DNA of 64,000 bases from AP-15 sp963772295 (lineage in GTDB: Bacteria > Pseudomonadota > Alphaproteobacteria > ATCC43930 > CGMCC-115725): assembly GCA_963772295.1 (NCBI GenBank), contig CAVYWO010000013.1, forward strand, positions 372,001-436,000, in the 5' to 3' direction. The notes below the pieces were generated by a model. The model did no database searches. It worked only from the letters and a program-made list of their open reading frames with translations, and was not told the origin of the DNA. Positions 19,029-28,477 of the stretch are shown in pieces (position 1 is the first letter of the stretch; every line of letters starts with the position of its first letter). The translations under genes were made by a program, and so were the position numbers.

Positions 19029-19322
19029 GAAGATTGCCGATCTCGTCGCCGCGATCGTTCCTCACCGTACCGTCCTCTTCGATGCTAACACGATCGGCCG
19101 AGTCCCCGCCGCCTGTTTGATCTTGTGTAGCCTATTGCCGAGAGTGCGGCGCGCCATCCCAAGTTGCCCAGCCACCGAGTGCGGCGGATTATCTGGGCTG
19201 CTCCATATCGTACGGGCCATGCGAAGACGCCATTCAGTCCGACGACGGTATTGAACACAGAGCTCTCTTCGCGCGGTATTGACGTTGCGCATGAGGTGTT
19301 CCGCCATGGACAAGTTAGCCAC
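19016..19322 (-). pseudogene. Small helix-turn-helix protein, frameshifted
   Basis: The minus-strand start MANLSMAEHLMRN leads into an HTH-like segment (SVAGQLGMARRTLGNRLHKI). At a GGCGGCGGGG tract near 19105 the protein-like reading moves to another frame: DSADRVSIEEDG, then DRGDEIGNLHDED and a stop at 19016-19018, inside the start of the DUF4279 gene. Joined, it is about 100 residues and looks like a phage/island DNA-binding protein. The disruption lies in a G-rich homopolymer, so a sequencing indel is possible. Confidence 0.5.
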
Positions 19323-19328
19323 AATCGG

Positions 19329-19673
19329 ATGAGACGGGAAATGGCGGAGGCATTCGATCTGCTCGCGCAGCTCGGGAAATTCGGAGCTGACCAGAAGATA
19401 TCACCTTGTGATCCGACGGCCGCCCGCGCCTTCATCGATCATATGAGCGATGCCGTAAACCGCGCGCTTGCCGTCCCGATCTTGATCCACGGCCAGCGAG
19501 CGCAGGCCATGTTCGAGGCGCTGCTCGTTAGCTTCGGAACGAGAGCCGCGAGGTCGTGCAGCTCCATGCGCCGCCGCGCCCGGATTGGTTTGCGCCTCTG
19601 GTACGATGCCGTGGCAGCGATGCGCTTCCGCTATGGTGTATACCCAGCGGCCGAATTTCGAACATTAGTTTGA
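19329..19673 (+). CDS. Hypothetical protein (114 aa), C-terminus doubtful
   Basis: The first 75 residues are convincingly protein-like and helical (FDLLAQLGKFGADQ, ARAFIDHMSDAVNRAL, RAQAMFEALLVSFG). After LVSFG the reading becomes Arg/Ser-rich and may be out of frame. It starts at ATG 19329, head to head with the HTH gene. No family is recognised. It is probably a truncated or frameshifted small island protein. Confidence 0.35.
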   Translation: MRREMAEAFDLLAQLGKFGADQKISPCDPTAARAFIDHMSDAVNRALAVPILIHGQRAQAMFEALLVSFGTRAARSCSSMRRRARIGLRLWYDAVAAMRFRYGVYPAAEFRTLV

Positions 19674-20289
19674 CGACGATCGGCGCCGTCGGAGCGTGCG
19701 TGACCGGGTTTTGTGGCTTTCTGTTTTGACCGGGCATGCGATAATGAAGTGTCGCTGCCGACGTAGCTGAACGCAGTGACGCGCAATCTGCACGCGAACA
19801 CGGGGTCTCCCGCTCAGTCGGGCGGCCTACGGAATAGAACACCCCTCGAAAGGGTGCCCGGTCGCTCCCGGCATCTGGGAAATACGTGGGGCGTGCGTTC
19901 CCGTGTTCGCGCGTAGCTTATCGCCCGGCGGCAGCCGGACAAGCCAGCTGCGGGAGAAGACGCACCGGACATTGTTGACCCCAACACCAAAGATGTCCTG
20001 ACCGCCAAGCACGGAGTCGGGCATGGGTATGCACAGCGTTCAGTCGCAACGAGTTGGGACCCGGGGGCCCTCCTTCGGGGCGAGGAATTGCGGACGATAC
20101 AAAGAACGTCCCGCGGCCGGGCGGGGGCGATAATGAGCGAGGGCTGCGCAAACGCAAAGCCGATCTTCTGGGTTAGCACGCGCTTGCCTAAAGTAATCCC
20201 GGACCCCTATACCGTGGGGCGGATCGGGCCGTGGCCTCGGATGCAACCGGGTTCCGATCTTATGATGGGCACATAACTGCGGGCCTACC
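19674..20289. other. Gene-poor stretch with a long-range inverted repeat
   Basis: No believable gene was found on either strand over about 600 bases. A 12-bp perfect inverted repeat (CGCGAACACGGG at 19793-19804 and its complement at 19900-19911) encloses about 95 bases and could fold into a stem in RNA. The rest is unremarkable. Confidence 0.4.
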
Positions 20290-21245
20290 ATGCCGATCGA
20301 GACGGTGAGCCGACTTTGTACGCCGAACGCGATCGTTACGAGCGATAGCCTGGTCGAACAAGTGGCGCAAATCGAGGACCTTGCGCATGGCAGGGTCGAC
20401 GGCCGCGAGTTCTTCCGCCGCAACCATTTCACCGAGGGGCTACAGCGGCTGGTTGAACGGTTGAACGAGGCTTCGAACGGCTGGCTGGGCGGTCGGACGA
20501 CGGTGCCTTCTATCTGACCCAGGCGATGGGTGGAGGCAAGACCCATAGCCTCATAGCGTTCGGACTCCTCGCGGGCAACCCTGACTTGCGCCGCGAGGTC
20601 GTTCCGAGAATTCGGGCCGGAGCCGAGTTCGGCGTCGCGAAAGTTGTCATCTTCAACGGCCACCAAAATCCGGAAAACCTTCTTTGGGGGTTCGTCGGCG
20701 AGCAGCTAGGCCAAGGCGAAGTGATGGCTCCGTTCTGGCGCAACGGCGCCCGGACACCCGGCGTCGATGAGTGGGTTGCGACGCTCGGCGGCGAGCCGGC
20801 GCTGATCCTTCTCGACGAGCTGCCGAGCTATCTGCAAATGGCCCAGGGCGAGCCGGTCGGCAATTCTACCCTTGGAGGCCTTACGATCGGAGCGCTCGAA
20901 AGGCTGTTCAACGCGCTACCGCGTTGCCCCCGCGCCTGCGTTGTCGTCACGAACCTGAAGGACGATGTCTATCTCGACGGATCGGGCCAGCTGCGAACGC
21001 TGATCGAAAACCTTTCCAAGCATTATGACCGAAACGCGCAGGCGATTACACCCGTCCAGAAGAATAGCGGCGAGGTCTACGAAATTGTCCGCAAGCGGCT
21101 GTTCGATGGATTGCCATTGACGGAGCGCATCGATGAGGTCGCACAGGCCTATGTTTCGGCGTTACAGAAGGCGAAGCGCGTCGATACGATCCCGACAACT
21201 CCAGAAATCTTCATAGCCGGTGCAGGGCGTGAACGGACCGTATGA
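20290..21245 (+). pseudogene. DUF499 AAA ATPase (BrxC/PglY-related), N-terminal remnant
   Basis: The first 60 codons (MPIETVSRLCTPNAIVTSDS onward) are typical of the N-terminus of DUF499 ATPases. Near 20480 the frame shifts, and the ATPase continues with AFYLTQAMGGGKTHSLIAFG (P-loop with GKTH) and the Walker B ALILLDELPSYLQ, through a sensor-like CVVVTNLKDDVYL. It ends abruptly around 21200. DUF499 proteins are about 1000 residues and include BrxC/PglY of BREX phage defence and partners of DUF1156 methylases. Here only about 310 residues survive and no methylase, PglZ or other BREX gene is present, so this is a relic. Confidence 0.65.
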
Positions 21246-22070
21246 ATTGCAGAAGGTGGGCTTACCCGACGGCTCGACCGGGGTTTTCGACCCGGGATGG
21301 GATACCAGCCTCGGGACACAATACGATGGCCCGACGCATACGCTGAAACGGTACCTTGCGAGTAATGGGCTCGGCTCGCCGTTCATCGAGGATGCCAAGC
21401 TGTGCGCCGCATTGGGCAGCTACTGGCCGGCGGCTGCCCCGGATGCAACGCGGGAATACGAGCCGAACAAGCCGCTGAGCGGAATCCTGTATCCCTGGCC
21501 AAGCATCGTACCGCTGACCGACACCGAGATCGGCATGGTTCCGACCGCGGATGGCACATTCCTGTCCTGGGATGGCGTGCGCGGTCCGCAGCGGCGAACG
21601 ATCGGCGATCGCATCGTGGTCGCTTACCGCAACGTCCTCTACGTCGATTATATCGACATGCCCGGGACCATGACCGCGGTGCTGACCGCGCGCATCGATG
21701 CCGCGGAGTACAAATCCCGCATCCTCGCCCTAGCGGCAGTGTACTGGAGCCTCGGGATCCGCCCTGGTCCGGGCAAGACGGTGAACGACCTGTTGCGGGA
21801 GAAATCTGCCTGGGCCGTCCTGTCGTTTCGCCATCTCGCGCCGCAGGACGCGGCGTTCAAGGCCGCTGCCGCAGCCTCGCAGGGAAGCCTGAAGGGTCCG
21901 CGCCGCTACGCCGTAGAATCTATCGCTGGGGCGCACAGGCTCCGGACCCGGCCGACTTCAAGATCATCCTTGTCGACGTGTTGGAGGAGGTGCATGCGTT
22001 TACGGACGGCCGGGCCGTCATTCTGGATCGCCGCGGCAGGTGGCACCTGGACAACTTGATACCGACGTAA
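21220..22070 (+). pseudogene. C-terminal part of a large protein, possibly LodA-like
   Basis: The frame starting at ATG 21220 encodes clearly real protein (GVFDPGWDTSLGTQYDGPTH, then LCAALGSYWPAAAPDATR, IVPLTDTEIG and VLYVDYIDMPGTMTAVL). Near 21920 the reading passes to the next frame and ends IILVDVLEEVHAFTDG at 22070. Upstream residues TPEIFIAGAG lie in yet another frame near 21200. The piece lacks its N-terminal half. Because the next gene is LodB-like and overlaps it, I suspect the C-terminal domain of a LodA-type (cysteine tryptophylquinone) amino-acid oxidase, but I cannot identify the cofactor residues with certainty. Confidence 0.4.
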
Positions 22071-23071
22071 TCATCGCGGGCGGCGGGCCGGCGGGCGCCG
22101 CGACGGCGATCGCATGCGCCCAGCGCGGCTTGTGCGTCCGCCTGTTGGAGCGGGCTGTGTTCACGGAGCGCCGTGCGGGCGAGACATTGCATCCGGGCAT
22201 CGAGCCCCTGCTGCGCCAGCTCGGCTTGGCTGACCGATTTCTGGCCACGGTCCGCGCGCGCCATTCGGGCATTCGGCTCAGCTGGGGTGGCCGGACGCAG
22301 TTCCAGCCCTACGGCACCGACCAGAACGGCGCGTGGCGCGGGTTTCTGGTCTCACGGACCGCGTTCGATACGCTCCTGCTCGATTATGCAAAGGAGCAAG
22401 GCGCCGAGCTGCACCGGCCCTGCGCGGTCGATCGGGTGCAACTGGTGAAGGAGGACGAGATTCGCGTGCTGACCGGCGCCGGTGCGTTCTCCGCCCGCAT
22501 CTTCGTCGACGCTACAGGACGAGCAAGCTGGCTTTCGCGCCGGCTCGGTATTGCGAGGGGTGCGCGGTCGCCGCGGCTGATTGCACGATACGGCTATGCC
22601 GAAGGGTTTTGTTCCGAGCTCGATGAAGCGCCGGAACTCGTCGGGGATTCGAAAGGCTGGATCTGGACCCCCATGGTACAGCCGGGACTGTACCACTGGA
22701 CGCGTGTCGCAGCGGATGGATCTCGGCCTCACCCGAATTGGGTGCCGGCCGATTTGCGCCGGCTGACGCCGGTCGGGCCATCAAGGGGTGCTGACGTCAG
22801 TTGGGGTATCGCGGCGCGCCTCGCGCATCCGGCCTGGTTCATCGTCGGAGATGCGGCCTGCCTGCTCGACCCGCTGTCGTCGAAGGGCGTGCTTCGCGCA
22901 ATGATGAGTGGCATAGCTGCCGGCCATCTGATTGCCAACGTCCTGGACGGCCGCATTGCCGCTGCGGCTGCGGCGAACGTCTATCAGCACTGGTTGTCCG
23001 AGTGGTTTGCGCGGGAGGCCACGCGTCTCGCGGCATTCTATCGGCAGCTCGGAATTGCCGGCTTCGCGTGA
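22040..23071 (+). CDS. FAD-dependent oxidoreductase, LodB/halogenase-like
   Basis: The 343-residue flavoprotein starts at GTG 22040, overlapping the upstream gene by 31 bases. It has an N-terminal Rossmann motif (VIIAGGGPAGAATA), the RAGETLHPGIEPLL segment typical of LodB/tryptophan-halogenase-like monooxygenases, a central ARIFVDATGRASWLSRR motif, and the C-terminal FAD-binding FIVGDAACLLDPLSSKG. LodB-type proteins help mature quinone cofactors in neighbouring LodA-type oxidases. That pairing would suit the gene before it, but the latter is truncated, so this gene may have lost its client. There is no signal peptide. Confidence 0.7.
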   Translation: MAPGQLDTDVIIAGGGPAGAATAIACAQRGLCVRLLERAVFTERRAGETLHPGIEPLLRQLGLADRFLATVRARHSGIRLSWGGRTQFQPYGTDQNGAWRGFLVSRTAFDTLLLDYAKEQGAELHRPCAVDRVQLVKEDEIRVLTGAGAFSARIFVDATGRASWLSRRLGIARGARSPRLIARYGYAEGFCSELDEAPELVGDSKGWIWTPMVQPGLYHWTRVAADGSRPHPNWVPADLRRLTPVGPSRGADVSWGIAARLAHPAWFIVGDAACLLDPLSSKGVLRAMMSGIAAGHLIANVLDGRIAAAAAANVYQHWLSEWFAREATRLAAFYRQLGIAGFA

Positions 23072-23185
23072 CGGGCCGGGGTGACTCCAAAAGAGGGCGG
23101 CACCCTGGGTCGGGCGCAGAGAAGGCCAAGGCCTGGTCGCTATGCCGCTCCTGCTGATTATAGCAACCGGCTTCGAATGGAACGC

Positions 23186-23734
23186 TTATGTAGCACGCGT
23201 CAAATGCGGCGTTGCGAGGATCAAATCCCGGACGGCCTCGAAATAGCGCACATAACCCGTACAGCGGCAGATATGGCTTTCCAGTGCCGCTGCCACCGTT
23301 TCCTCAACCTTCTCGCGCGGGACGGGTTGACGCTGCAATTGCTCCAGCAGCACGGTCGCGGCATTGACGAAACCGGGGGTGCAATAGCCGCATTGGAAGG
23401 CGAAATGATCGAGAAAGACCTGCTGCACCGGCGACGGTGCGACGATCTCGCCTTCCGCGTTGCGCTGGGCTATGCCCTCGATGGTGCGAATGCGCTTGCC
23501 ATCGAAGAAGTGCGCCTCGGTGATGCAGCTCGGCATCTCCGCGCTCGTGTGATCATCCTTGTCCCAGATCACCACGCAGGCATGGCAGATGCCTTCGCCG
23601 CAGCCGAGGCGCGAGCCGGTAAGGCCCAGCATCTCGTGCAGCACGTCGATCATCATCATGCCGACCGGCACGTCCAAAGGACCATGCGTCGTGCCGTTCA
23701 CGGTAACCGACAGGGGGCGGCTCGGAATGCTCAT
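23186..23734 (-). CDS. Molybdenum hydroxylase, [2Fe-2S] small subunit (IorA/CoxS-like)
   Basis: The 182-residue iron-sulfur subunit has a plant-ferredoxin domain (LGCGEGICHACVVIW with the C-x4-C-x2-C ligands, fourth Cys in MPSCITEA) and a C-terminal helical [2Fe-2S] domain (FQCGYCTPGF and HICRCTGYVRY). It passes electrons from the molybdenum subunit. The start ATG at 23734 overlaps the stop of the large-subunit gene (ATGA), so both come from one minus-strand operon. The length is a little above the usual 150-165 residues, owing mainly to an N-terminal extension. Likely substrates are N-heterocycles or aldehydes; the sequence alone does not decide. Confidence 0.85.
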   Translation of the reverse strand: MSIPSRPLSVTVNGTTHGPLDVPVGMMMIDVLHEMLGLTGSRLGCGEGICHACVVIWDKDDHTSAEMPSCITEAHFFDGKRIRTIEGIAQRNAEGEIVAPSPVQQVFLDHFAFQCGYCTPGFVNAATVLLEQLQRQPVPREKVEETVAAALESHICRCTGYVRYFEAVRDLILATPHLTRAT

Positions 23735-26560
23735 GACAGCACCTTTCGAATGTTCTCGGCCGTCACCGGCGTCTCGCGGAAGCGGTGCCCGGTCGCATGG
23801 GCAATTGCGTTGACGAGGGCGGGAATGATCGGGATCATTGTCACCTCGGCCATGCCTTTCGGCGGATCGGTTTCCGATAGCGCCGGCAGCACTTCGGCAG
23901 TCTGCCGCCACACTGATACGTCGCCGGCGCGCGGTAAGTAATAACGGTCAAAGTTCCACCTGCCGTTGCCGGGCCCGTCCTCGTAGAGCGGCAGATACTC
24001 GTAGAGCGCGTGGCCGATGCCCATGGCTGCGCCGCCCTGGATCTGGCCGGAGACGAGTTCAGGCACGAGCTGGTTGCCGCACTCCACGATCGTGTGGTGC
24101 GTGAGCAGGTTCACCTTACCGCTTGCTTTGTCGACGACGATTTCCGCCAGCGCGCATGCGGCGCTGTAATAGGTAACCATCGCATTGCTGCGCCGCACCG
24201 ATGGGTAAAAGATTTCAGTACGGTCCAGCATCCGATACCCGCCAGGTGTCGTCGCCTGGCTCCCGGTGCCAAGCCGGATGGATAGCCCGTCGATCGGCGC
24301 GCGCTCGGTCTTGTCGTTGATCAGGAAACTCGCTTCGGCCCATTGCCAGCGGTTGAAAGTGTGAACCACCGCGCCGGTGACCAGCCCGCGCGCATGGGCT
24401 TCTTTTGTCAGCTCGGCCAACGGAAGAGGCTGCAACCCGCCCGCAGTCAGATGTCCATCCACCCAGCGCGCATCGGCTTCGCGGACGACCAGCGGGGCGG
24501 CCTGACCACCGCCGATACCACGCTGCCAGATCGCCAGCGCCGCCGGCCATAGCCCATGGCGGAACACAATCCGTGCCGCCTCCCGTGTCGCGTGCGCGAA
24601 GTAGTAGGCCGAGTTGCTGGCACTGGACTGAGAGGCGTAGTTGGGACTCCAGCGCGGATTCCTGGCCAGCCGGTCCTGTTCCGTCTGTTCCATCGTGTAG
24701 GGATCACCGCTGGTTTCCACGACGAGGTCGGGCCAGTCGGTGACCGGCATCTGCAGTTTATCCGCCGGACGGCCGAGCCAGAGGACCACCGCGACGGCCT
24801 GGCCCGAAGATGCTCCGGTACCGATCTCGGTGCCGCTATGAGCAAGGGTGATGCGGCCCTCTGCCGAGAGTTCGACCTTGGCCAGCGCGGCTTCGTCGCC
24901 ATGGCCGAAATCCTTCTGCACGCACCCGAAGCCAACGCCGTAATATTGTCCGGGATGGGCGGCGTCGTACGCGTTCTTGCGCGCGGCGCGACCGGTCCAA
25001 AGCGGATGCGCGCGTGCCCGCTCGAGTATCTCGTCGGCGCGGACGGCACCGGCTGGCACCGCACCCTGGGTGTTCTTCATGCCCGATTTCAACACGTTGC
25101 GCAGGCGGAACTCGATCGGGTCGAGACCGAGCATTTCGGCGATCTCGTCCACCATCATCTCGGTCGCCGCCATGGACTGCTGCGTGCCGTAGCCACGGGC
25201 GGAGCCAGCAACGACAGCGGGTGAGGCGATGGCAGTCGCAGCCAGATCGCTTTTCGGCAGATAGTAGATCGACTGCGCCGCCGTGGCACCTACCATGGCA
25301 ACGGAGGCAGAAAAGTTCGCACGGCCGCCGCCGTTGGCGACCATGTTCGCGCGGAGAGTTCTGTATCTTCCCGCTCGTGCGGTCGACCGTCATCGTGTAG
25401 CGCATCCGAAACTCATGCCGCTTAAGGCTGGTCTGGAACTGCTCAAAACGGTCGTTCGCCAGCCGTACAGGGAGCCCGCCTCCGTAAGCAGCGGCGACCA
25501 GAGCGTAGTACGGCATGTCGTAGTGGTCCTTGGAGCCGTAGCCCACGGTATAGAACGGGTGCAAGAACAGCCGCTTCAGGCCAAGCCTGCTCTTTGCGAG
25601 CATGCTTGCCGTGTTCTGCGCCACCTCCATCGGCGACTGGGTCGGAACCACAAGGTGCATCTCGTGCTTCGCCGCGTCATACCAGCCGTTGGCGTTGTCA
25701 GGCTCCAGCGCCGCGGTGTCGGTGTATTGCGAGACATAGTCGCGCGTCAGCACCAGCCAGTCGGCGGGAGGGTTTGCCAGTTCCTTGCTGATAGCGTCGG
25801 CATAGAACATGCCCTCGGCCCCGATATCACCGCTCGGTTGCCCCTGCGGCCAGGCCGGCTCGTGTTTTTTGAAGGCGGGAAAGATTATCCCCTGCGTCAT
25901 CGGCGAGAAGACATCGTCGTCATACGGCGTCTTGCCACCGACCCGGACGAATCGGGAGCTACCCCACGGGTCACGCTGCAAAGGACCGGTGACAGTACCG
26001 TAGCGAATCACCGAAGCGCTGAACTGCAGCTTCGATTTCGCAAAGCGAAACCGGGTGAAATCATGGAAGATCAGGATCACCACAGCCTGGCCTAGATAGG
26101 CTGGCGTCCTCCCCTCCGGCAGCAGCATGTCGGTGCCGTAGAACTCGGGTAAGGCGAGACCATCGCGGGTCAGATCTGCGGCTGTGATCACGCGATCGGG
26201 CTTCAGCTCAGTGCCGAGCGTGGAGATATCGAAGCCGGTGTAGAGCCGGTCGGCCTTGGTGACACGCAAGACCAGGGCATGCGCCTGAGCGGGCGGCCAG
26301 TGCGGCATGTCGCGCGCCCTGATGTCCCGCGCGAAGATCTTCTGCCCCGTCACCTTTGCGAGCCCATCAACCCGGTATCGCAGCGTGCCGCTGGTGCCGT
26401 TCCACGCCGGTGGCGTCAGCAGCTTCTCGTCGAACAGAGCGGCGTAGGCAGGGCTGCTGAGTGGCGCGAGAAAGACGCTGACACCGGCAATGACGCCGGC
26501 ACGCAGCACCTCGCGCCGCGAGGGATCGAGTGCGCGCGAGCTTCGGTCTGCTATACGCAT
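23731..26560 (-). pseudogene. Molybdenum hydroxylase large subunit (IorB/XdhB-like), one frame change
   Basis: The molybdopterin-binding large subunit is read from ATG 26560 (AGGAAGG upstream). The N-terminus carries a Tat-like signal (SRREVLRAG, then a hydrophobic stretch ending AYA), implying export of the folded enzyme. The first frame runs to about 25355 (TVDRTSGKIQ). The reading then shifts and continues with NMVANGGGRANFSASVAMVG and the SARGYGTQQSMAATE cofactor-binding segment, GTEIGTGASSGQ, and a C-terminal block ending NIRKVLS at 23731. Joined length is about 940 residues. If the indel is real the enzyme is inactive; otherwise the pair forms a periplasmic aldehyde/isoquinoline-type oxidoreductase. 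Confidence 0.75.
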
Positions 26561-26689
26561 CGAATCCACCCCTTCCTCAGCCGCGTCCCAAAGTGCACTC
26601 GATCTGGCCATGCGGCGCCTCGGCCGGAAGGAAAATGATGTTGGGGGTTGTCATGTGTATGACGCCCTTCTGACCCCTTTCGCCAATTG

Positions 26690-27405
26690 TTATGTGAAGC
26701 ACTCGATGAAAGCCATCGGCGCATAATCCAACAAATCCGAGCAGTACGCCTCGCCATAGGTCGCCTCACCCTCCGGCGACAGCAGCCGCCGGTACCAGCG
26801 GATATCGCGAAACCCGGCTGCTCGCAATGCGGCTTCATGCGCCGCGACATCAAGAAAATAGCTCTCGATGTCGAAAGGGCCAGCCTCCAGGTGATCGGGG
26901 CCTGTTCGTACAGCAGGCCCCGACTAAGGCTTGAAATCCATTTTGCGATATGAAGGAGCCGAGGGAAAATCGCACGCCGGATTGCTGTTCACGGTCACGA
27001 ACCGCCCACCCGGCTTCAGGCAGCGCGCAGCTCTGTTGCACATCGCTTCCAGCGCCGCGCGATCGTGCGCGTAGTTCAGAAAATAGGCGGCGACCGCGAG
27101 ATCGTAGTCCGCCGCGAGCCCGAGCTTCCGCCCGTCGCCGACAATATAGTCGATCCTCAGCCGATGTTCGGCTTCGGTTCCCCGTGCCAACTCGATCATT
27201 TTCTCGGACAATCGACAGCGGTGACTCTTGCCGCGCCGCGCTGGCGGATCATTCGGGTGCAGAAGCCCTGCCCGCAGGCGACGTCGATCATCGTCTTGCC
27301 CGACGGATCGCCGATCCACCGCATCAGGGTGAAAGCCTCGACATGCGCGCGCCAACGCTGCTGCTTCGAGCGTTTACTCGCGATGGGATCGTAGTTCGTC
27401 GTCAT
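26690..27405 (-). pseudogene. Class I SAM-dependent methyltransferase, broken in two places
   Basis: From ATG 27405 the first 65 residues give the AdoMet motif I (MIDVACGQGFCTRMI) and end VTAVD. Near 27213 the frame changes and motifs II-III follow (LSEKMIELARG, YIVGDGRKLGL, YFLNYAHDRAALEAM, CLKPGGRFVTVNSNP). Near 26920 the frame changes again and the C-terminus reads FDIESYFLDVAAHEAALRAA and LDYAPMAFIECFT to a stop at 26690-26692. The second break coincides with a 9-bp perfect hairpin (26896-26922). Joined, it is a normal small methyltransferase of about 235 residues; the substrate is unknown. Confidence 0.65.
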
Positions 27406-27729
27406 GCTCGTCGGTGCCCCTATGCACCGGATTCTTCGGATACGCACTCCATTCGCCGGCCCCGGCGAGTGCCATGCCCGATCAGGCAGCAACCTGAATA
27501 TGGATTCTGGTTGCTATAAGCATCACCAATCAACATCTGCCTTCGCCCGCAACAATCCGAGAGGCGGAGAATCCCCTCGTAGCTGCCCCCCTCCCACCTC
27601 AGAGCCGGATGGGACATTGGGCCTGCCGACGCTTTGCGCCGCTTGTCGGCACTTCTGAGACGAGCTATCGTCTCCCGGAAAAGGTTGCCGTCCCGCGATG
27701 CGCGGGCATCAATGATGGAGGGGGGAAGA
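27406..27729. other. Intergenic region, no gene recognised
   Basis: About 320 bases separate two divergently transcribed genes and presumably hold both promoters. No clear -35/-10 pair or operator palindrome stood out. The right end carries GGAGGGGGGAA, the ribosome binding site of the next gene. Confidence 0.35.
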
Positions 27730-28437
27730 TTGAGCACATGGCGACGAGCCGTAAGCGGCAACGCGTTCTCAAAGATAGCTTTCGGCCTGGGTACCATGCT
27801 CCTCTTATTTGCGCCGCCGACAGCGCGATCCGGCCGAGCTGCGGAGGTTTACGATTTCCAGATTTGCCACGGCTATTTCGCGCTGTGCGCCGCCTCGACC
27901 TGCAAGCCGACGGGAGGGCAGATCACGGTCAGAACCGCAACCGGCGGCACTGCTACGTTCCCGGAGGCGGATTGTACGTGTCCGGTCCTTCTCGGTCCGT
28001 CGATAGCCAACTTGGCCGGGGGCAACATGCAAGGCTCCTGCGAGCCGCCGGGACCGGGTCAAATCTGGTCGACTTACCAGCCCAGGCCGAACATTCTGCA
28101 GGCGCTCACCAACTGGGTCCCGACCCTGCCGGAGGCCGCAGCGCCGCCGCTTTTTTGCCCGAAGTTCCCCCCGCTTGGCCATCGGTTGGTCAACTGCTTC
28201 AGCTTTCTCTGCGATTCGCAGCGTTATATCGATAATGTACCGGTAGTCACCTGTCACTGTCCGATCGGAGAGTCGCTGGCGGGGCACTCCAGTCCCACCG
28301 CGTACCGCATTTTTGACCCAGGCCGGTCAGGGCGACCCGGCGTACTGCGCCAAATACCCCGTCTCCGGACCGATTTCGCTACCCTAGCCGCGTTTAGGCG
28401 CGGGCTGGGCACGGATTGCCAGCCGGGCAATCCGTAA
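27730..28437 (+). CDS. Exported Cys-rich hypothetical protein, 3' frame change likely
   Basis: I chose the TTG at 27730 because a strong GGAGGGGGGAA lies 4-6 bases before it. The product then starts MSTWRRAVSGNAFSKIAFG and has a signal peptide ending near RSGRAAEV. The mature part holds many paired Cys (QICHGYFALCAASTC, ADCTCPVLLG, FCPKF, FSFLCDSQRY, VTCHCPIGESLAG), suggesting a disulfide-bonded periplasmic protein. After ESLAG (about 28285) the other frame reads far better (GTPVPPRTAFLTQAGQGDP, then AYCAKYP) and would stop at 28385-28387, so the last 50 residues of the uncorrected reading are probably spurious. Function is unknown. Confidence 0.6.
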   Translation: MSTWRRAVSGNAFSKIAFGLGTMLLLFAPPTARSGRAAEVYDFQICHGYFALCAASTCKPTGGQITVRTATGGTATFPEADCTCPVLLGPSIANLAGGNMQGSCEPPGPGQIWSTYQPRPNILQALTNWVPTLPEAAAPPLFCPKFPPLGHRLVNCFSFLCDSQRYIDNVPVVTCHCPIGESLAGHSSPTAYRIFDPGRSGRPGVLRQIPRLRTDFATLAAFRRGLGTDCQPGNP

Positions 28438-28477
28438 ATCGCAAACGACTGGGGTAAAACCTCCAAGGATATTTGCC

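Noticed and set aside
19673..20289. Retron or other reverse-transcriptase-linked RNA, because of the inverted repeat
   Set aside because: No reverse transcriptase gene is present anywhere in the window; only the inverted repeat itself is reported.
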